Source: Athripsodes cinereus
Taxonomy: Eukaryota > Arthropoda > Insecta > Trichoptera > Leptoceridae
Direction of reading: 5' to 3'
Length of the DNA stretch: 64,000 nt
Assembly (NCBI GenBank): GCA_947579605.1
Contig: OX388312.1
Location: 25,939,313-26,003,312, forward strand
This document shows, in pieces, positions 59,121 through 64,000 of this stretch (within the stretch, counting starts at the first letter, position 1; the number at the start of each line of letters is the position of its first letter). The notes beneath the pieces are model-generated. The model did no database searches. It worked only from the letters and a program-made list of their open reading frames with translations, and was not told where the DNA came from. The translations under genes and the position numbers were made by a program.

Positions 59121-59362
59121 GTTATTTTGTATTATTTTTTTTGTAAAAAATGTAAGGTAAAAATTTAATAATTGTATTTATCTTTTTCATGTATACTATT
59201 CGGTCCTGTTCTAATTTTTATACAGGATCGGTTTACGGTTTAGTTATGTGGGAGCTATTGCCTGGTATCGTTAAGCTATGATACTACATAATAATATAAT
59301 ATTGTATATGCTATCAAGTATGGAATATTAGATATACCTAACTATAAAATTCACCGTCACCC

Positions 59363-59660
59363 GTGTTTTAAAATCGCGGAATAACAGCTATTGTTCAAAC
59401 TCTTATGTCTGGTTAATAATGAAACATTGTTTTTTTTTAAACAAATAGAGAATTGCGTTGTTGCGGCTTTATTATGTATGGCTTTTGATTATTTTCTGGA
59501 TTGAATTTTAACCATAAAAATACATTGCTAATGTATTAAAGGGTCCGTGGTTCGATCCCAGGTGCCGGCAAACTCCCCTTTCACGACACAAGCTTTTAGC
59601 TTACTGCGAAAGGTGGATAAGGTTGTATTTGGGTTTATAACAAAACCCTAATATACCTAT
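59363..59660 (+). repeat. Composite SINE: 175-bp head plus SINE-A 3' half, copy 2
   Basis: Head 59363-59537 and SINE-A part 59538-59660. Same fusion point as the copy at 25471; identity is high by eye, with a few short indels. The SINE-A part keeps the B box GGTTCGATCCC and ends ACAAAACCCTAATATACC. Confidence 0.8.
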
Positions 59661-59934
59661 ATTAAAAAAATATATGGTAAAAATATAATTTTTAGATTTG
59701 TAATAATTTACGTGAGGGATAATGTTTCCATGAAAAGTTCTTTTGTTGTTGATTTTTCAGTTAGCAAATTAATAATTTTCATTTTTTTGACGTTTGAAAG
59801 ATTTGTAGGTTAGGTTAGGGTTGTTCTTGTATTATTTAATACAATATCACATTTATTAGAAATTATTTTTATTTTCCAAGTAATTATTATAATTTGCGAT
59901 AAACTAGACTTTATAACTCTATTAATTGTATTTA

Positions 59935-60184
59935 AGGCGACCGATGTGGCGCGGAGGCTAACGCACTTGCCTTTCAGTCACGAGGTCCCGGGTTCGATTC
60001 CCGGCCAGGGCAAAATGAAAAAAAGACCTTTTTCAAATTGTCCTGGGTCTGAGTGTTACATGTATGTGTGTTTAGTGCATTCTATATGTGTGTATCGTCG
60101 TGTTAGTACCCATAATACAAGATTCATATCTTAGTGTGGGACTAGCTCGGTCTGTGTGAATTGTCTATAAAAAAAAAAAAAAAA
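59935..60184 (+). repeat. SINE-B, tRNA-derived SINE
   Basis: tRNA-like head with A box TGGCGCGGAGG (59947-59957) and B box GGTTCGATTCC (59991-60001). The bases that should form the acceptor stem do not pair, so it is not a tRNA gene. The body contains ACCCATAATACAAG and TAGTGTGGGACTAG, a tail type found in insect SINEs, and ends in a long A run. ATTAATTGTA before and ATTAATTTGA after may be a decayed target duplication. Confidence 0.85.
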
Positions 60185-60341
60185 TTAATTTGAATATATA
60201 TTTTCTATGAAATTATTTGTAATCTATGTACAGTATAAAATGAATTAATTAACATTTTTTTTTTAAATATAAATGTTCATTCTGAAATTCCAAAATTGTT
60301 CGTTAAGTGCATTCTTTAATCAAGAATTTTACTATTGTTAT

Positions 60342-60772
60342 TGTGGAGGTGTGATGCCTCCGTATAAGATGTTGTGGCTCCTACATGTAGCAGTTTATGG
60401 AAGGTTCCGTATTATTGTTGCATGTGGGAAGAATGATTGAGAAAAGATAAGTTTTGTCAAGTGGTGAGCCATTCTTGCTTGGTCGCTCACTCGGTGTGGT
60501 TAGCTGTTTTTTGGTGTATTCTTGTACTCACGCGTTCTATCACTTTATTTTACATAAATCATACTTAATATACTAATAACATGGTAAAGCCTAAATTGAA
60601 ACATTAAAAACTCATTGTGAAACATCAAACGGATGGAAAATCTTTTATTTGAAGCCTACCTATTCACAGGTGAGAGAAATCTGATAATCAAGTAAACTCC
60701 CTTTTTAGAATTTGCATTGACAAATTCACCATATTCTCGTAGCAGAATAAAGGTATACCATAATTCTTTTCA
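60342..60772 (+). repeat. Orphan LTR (gypsy-type)
   Basis: Begins TGTGGAGGTGTGATGCCTCC and ends TTTTCA directly before a primer-binding site, giving TG...CA ends and 431 bp. AATAAAGG near 60746 can serve as polyadenylation signal. No second LTR and no gag or pol follow, so only the 5' end of an element survives. The left limit is inferred from the GGAGGTGTGATGCCTCC palindrome. Confidence 0.55.
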
Positions 60773-60773
60773 T

Positions 60774-60791
60774 TGGTGACCCCGACGTGAT
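60774..60791 (+). other. Primer-binding site of the orphan LTR
   Basis: TGGTGACCCCGACGTGAT is a PBS sequence I associate with insect gypsy-like elements. It starts one base after the LTR's terminal CA. Confidence 0.6.
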
Positions 60792-61379
60792 AGACATAAC
60801 ATAACATGTGGATGCTATTTTTTTTAACTTTGTAATAGCATTTAACAAAATGAGAAGGTTTATTTGCAATCGTATATTACATTTCTTTTAATGTCTTTTA
60901 ATGTTATAAACAATTAAATGTTGAAAACGATCCTTTTCATAAAAAGTACCTAACTACATTTTTTCCAGTAAATAAGTCAGTTTCATTGAACAAACTTGTA
61001 TTTTTAGCATCTTTCAAAACGAATTGCAATCTGCAACTGAGGTGGCATTTTAGTTATTATTCTGCTGAGGAGTGGTCTGACAGACACTCATTTTAAGCTA
61101 CATTATTGCCATTATTTAAAAAGTTTTGATTATTTTTTTAATTGATGTGAGCATTTGACATGTATGATGACACCATTTGAAAAAATATGATTAAAAAAAA
61201 ACAGATGTTAGAAATTACAAGAAATTCATTAATACTAATAAAAAATCACCATTTTTTAAGAACAATTTACAAAAATTAATAAAATGAAAAAAAAAACAAA
61301 TAAAATAAATAAATAAGTAAAAATTTGTTTTCTGTTTACTTTTGTTAAAATTTGAAAAAGTAATTAAAAAAATCGGTAG
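60792..61379. other. Unassigned AT-rich DNA
   Basis: Would be leader of the orphan LTR element at its start; no gag is found. Confidence 0.55.
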
Positions 61380-61675
61380 AGCGGTTTCTCTAAAAATCGG
61401 CTTCAAAGTGCGTCCTCTTAGTCCTGGCAAATTTGAGCCGAGCTTTGTACGCAGATATGTTTTTTACATGCATAACGAGTAAATTTTGTCTTCCTTTCAA
61501 TTAAATCGCACTGTTTAATCTTTCTTTTCAATTCACTCGTAAAAATTCTACACAATATTCTTTCACACGATGTGCCAGATTCGTTTTGTTCAGGGGCAGT
61601 TGGCAAATCTCGTCCTAAGACATGATTGCGCAATTTTCTTGGCAATTTTTCATTATACACCCGCTGTGTCATCAT
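61380..61675 (-). pseudogene. piggyBac-like transposase C-terminus
   Basis: Minus frame of 85 codons (61675-61418). PRKLRNHVLGRDL is followed by CERILCRI, then ERKTKFTRYACKKHICVQ and AQICQD: the spaced Cys pairs and a K-T-x-Y-x-C motif of the zinc-binding tail at the end of piggyBac-family transposases. Some cysteines are altered and no catalytic domain or terminal repeats were found. Not the same copy type as 26200-26854. Confidence 0.55.
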
Positions 61676-61820
61676 AAGAAGAACAAGTTCCCTAGCAAGG
61701 CCTCAAATGAAATCTGCTTTCCATTTATTAAAAAAATTTTTTTTACTGAAATGATGTTAGGTATACTCTATGAATTTACTGAGCTGATGTATGTGAGACA
61801 CTATGAAAATATTAATATTT

Positions 61821-61902
61821 TACTGACGTTAGGTCTAATAGACCCATCATTTATTACTGACGTTAGGTCTAATAGACCCATCATTTATTACTGACGTTAG
61901 GT
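61821..61902. repeat. 34-bp tandem repeat, 2.4 copies
   Basis: Units start at 61821, 61855 and 61889 with TACTGACGTTAGGT. Full units contain TCTAATAGACCCATCAT and look identical; the third is cut short. Confidence 0.88.
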
Positions 61903-61954
61903 ATGACAGACACCCGTCAGCTTTAGATCTACACATTGTAGACGCATTATTCGT

Positions 61955-62047
61955 ACACTTTTATTTACTAGTTCTCAAATTATTCACAACTACTTTCCAT
62001 TACACTTCCCTCCAAAACTTTCTCTGACTCCAGTCCACCCTTTTATA
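61955..62047 (-). promoter_or_regulatory. LTR-like promoter and polyadenylation signals, minus strand
   Basis: On the minus strand TATAAAAGGG (62047 downward) is followed about 20 bases later by GGAGTCAGAG, an initiator-like word, and then AATAAA (61965-61960). This compact order of TATA, start and poly(A) signal is that of an LTR. LTR limits and a partner copy are not visible. Confidence 0.35.
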
Positions 62048-63060
62048 CATTGTCCAGCTAATTCAGTCGAAGAACTTGAGTCTCAGTTCAGGGATAATTG
62101 TAGAGTTCTTAGTTTGGTTTCATAGATCAAAAGAAAACAGAAGTTAAGTTAAATAACAAAACATTTATTCATGGTTCAAATTATTACTGTCCGGTTCAAC
62201 ACAAACAGACACACAGTTACATTTTACACAAGCACTTAATATTATACAACAAATTCTAAGTTAAAATTAATCAAGTCACTTATCACTATGTACAGTTTAT
62301 TTTGATACAGGTTTCAATTATTGTTTAGCACTGTTAACACAAGTTATTTCTTTTCGGTTCAGCCACCGCCCAACGCAAAAGCGTCAGACGGGTGCTACCG
62401 AGGCCAGGGGCAGGGGACAAGTGAAGTTAGTTACAGAATGTTCAACATAGAGAAATTTAACGGAAGTCAAAATAGAGTTTTATTTAATATTTGCGGGATT
62501 CTTTCCTAAAAAAAAAAAGTCAAATGGTAACTAAGTAAATTTTAATATGGAATACTCTAATAATTATCTATTGTTATTTTTAACTACGACATTCCATCTC
62601 AAGTCATTTCACAAAGAAAAAAAATTAAAAAAAAAGAAAAGTCTCATTGTTACGTTACAAAGTGGAAATTACAGTTACAGAGACTATCAAAACATCAATG
62701 GAAAATTACAGTTGCACAGTGACATTACAGGAATTAATGATGATCAATCATGAGTTACATATATCAATACTTTTTTTTTTTTACAAAGTTTTTGTACTTA
62801 ATTTCACCTTCTATTACAATCCTCATCAGGAATGTACACGTCATGAGCCAATAATGGGACCAAGAAGATGTACCGACAGGGCAGGTCGCAGATACGGAAA
62901 TCGTAGACAATACCCTCGACATTCCTCCAAGCACACCATTACGAACTCAAGACAACAATTACAATATTACACATTATTTTCACAATTTCAACAATATAAC
63001 CCTCAAACAACAACCCAACACCCAAGTAATTTCAGAATACATAGTTTGACAATAAAATAA
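62048..63060. other. Probable retroelement internal DNA, G-poor on plus strand
   Basis: Base composition is like the internal region of the LTR element at 13 kb. Two plus-strand frames are open near 62830-63060, one ending at TAA 63058-63060, but neither has a readable motif. A GC-rich patch at 62345-62420 includes GACGCTTTTGCGT as a small hairpin on the minus strand. Confidence 0.4.
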
Positions 63061-63067
63061 AGGGGGG
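63061..63067 (+). other. Polypurine-tract-like run
   Basis: AAATAAAGGGGGG directly after the stop at 63060 looks like a polypurine tract, with TAGTCAATCC following as a possible LTR start. This would imply a plus-strand element and conflicts with the minus-strand promoter at 62047, so one of the two readings is wrong. Confidence 0.25.
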
Positions 63068-64000
63068 TAGTCAATCCGACCTTCAATCTTGCAACAATTA
63101 TACCGGAATTACCAATCTCATTACCATTATACCTGATCTACCTCTATTCTAAGGGCGGCAATCTATACCCTATTGAATTAAACATGTTATTTCCATGGGG
63201 TGTTCGACCCATCTTGCACAGGCTTGACGACATATATCAGGTGTCCAACCTTTCGCGCGGAACTTTTCCAAGCGAACCTGTACGTAACATTTGAGCGTCC
63301 TCAATCTCTTACAATGACAATGGCTTGTCGGGCTAGCTCCGACTGGCGACCACAGGAGGTTCCAGACGAGCAAATACAAATTTAAAAAAAAAAACTTAAC
63401 TAAATTCGAGTTATGCTTGACTTTCTATAGGGTGAGACGATTAGTCACACCTCTAAATCAGCATAACTCCGGAGATGAACAGGGAAGAGTGCGAATCATC
63501 CAACTGACTCCGTAACATTCATTCTTGACATTTGAACATTACTGATAGGGTACGCATGCCTATACAGTAATAATGTCGAAATGACCAACAGGTTCACATA
63601 CCAAGTGAGAACCTTGTCATTAAAATTTTGGTGAACCAGACAATTTGAAACAATCTAAACATTACAAAATTTTCCTTTTACCGATGCAACCTTGACCCTT
63701 TAATACAATTGTTACAATTATTATCTACTATCCCAATTAGTGACAACCTTTCACACACTTTTATACTTCAACATTTATGGCTCAATCTGACATACTTCAT
63801 ACTTTTATACCTTCCATCCTTCATCTATCATAAGACGTACAACAGTTACCACATAAGTAGGAGATTGGTAAGAGACCAATTACAAAAGAAAACGACTAAA
63901 TATTATACTTTCGTATAAGGAAGGGTCGAAATTGCATCCGGTTTTTCTTAACATCCTAACTTAAAATTAAACAAGTATTGTCCCTTGCCTGAGCCAGTGG
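63068..64000. other. Unassigned end of window, repeat-like
   Basis: A GC-richer block (63180-63385) has open frames on both strands; the minus one (CHCKRLRTLKCYVQ, GWTPDICRQACARW) is Cys-rich but matches no family I know. The remainder is G-poor on the plus strand. Confidence 0.4.

Noticed and set aside
59806..59823. TTAGG telomere-type repeat
   Set aside because: Only about two units (GGTTAGGTTAGG); too short for telomeric DNA. The GGTTAGG at 47150 is likewise short.
59935..60010. tRNA gene
   Set aside because: A and B boxes are present, but the 5' bases do not pair with CCAGGGC at the 3' side, and a SINE body with an A tail follows. It is a tRNA-derived SINE head. The same applies to SINE-A heads.

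Overview
The window looks like a stretch of insect nuclear DNA. It is AT-rich and full of TAGGTA-type words and microsatellites, and nearly everything recognisable in it is a eukaryotic transposable element: non-LTR retrotransposon 3' ends, tRNA-derived SINEs, LTR elements, hAT and piggyBac relatives. The SINE and repeat style would fit Lepidoptera, or another insect with similar repeats, but I cannot fix the order or species from the sequence alone. No bacterial features (operons, Shine-Dalgarno sites, CRISPR arrays) were seen, and no multi-exon host gene could be assembled with confidence. Repeat family names below (SINE-A/B/C, RTE-1, LINE-B etc.) are mine.

Layout. 1-6 kb: AT-rich repeats, a decayed RTE-1 copy, a candidate two-exon small-protein gene (2556-5569) whose intron holds a hairpin element and two LINE tails. 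6-13 kb: LINE and SINE-C fragments, and a 279-bp fold-back element (9695-9973) flanked by an exact 16-bp target duplication. It carries a hammerhead-ribozyme-like motif in both arms. 12.5-13.1 kb: a young 5'-truncated RTE-1 copy with a 12-bp target duplication. 13,211-20,676: a complete LTR retrotransposon on the minus strand with two apparently identical 1241-bp LTRs, PBS-like site, polypurine tract and an intact gag, but no pol. 20.8-33 kb: SINE-C and SINE-A copies, a MITE, a piggyBac derivative with TTAA target sites (25,851-27,347), a hAT MITE with an exact 8-bp duplication (27,801-28,273) and more LINE tails. 33-43 kb: mostly unassigned AT-rich DNA with scattered repeats and one candidate internal exon (37,215-37,330). 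43-45 kb: SINE-A, a 278-codon reverse-transcriptase fragment, a second young RTE-1 tail and a CpG-richer patch. 47-50 kb: LINE-B and LINE-H tails and a hAT-type element (48,654-49,789) with another inverted-repeat element nested inside. 52-61 kb: SINE-A, SINE-B, SINE-C, LINE-B, a chimeric SINE and an orphan LTR with primer-binding site. 61-64 kb: a piggyBac C-terminus remnant, a 34-bp tandem repeat and what is probably the end of another LTR element.

How the parts relate. Autonomous machinery is almost absent, so the window is mostly a record of parasitic, non-autonomous copies. SINE-C ends in the same GTGATGGTAT word as RTE-1, which suggests RTE-1 supplies its reverse transcriptase. The gag-only LTR element needs pol from a relative elsewhere. 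The hAT and piggyBac derivatives have lost their transposase core. Two copies of a 175-bp head fused to the 3' half of SINE-A suggest a composite retroposon that has spread as a unit.
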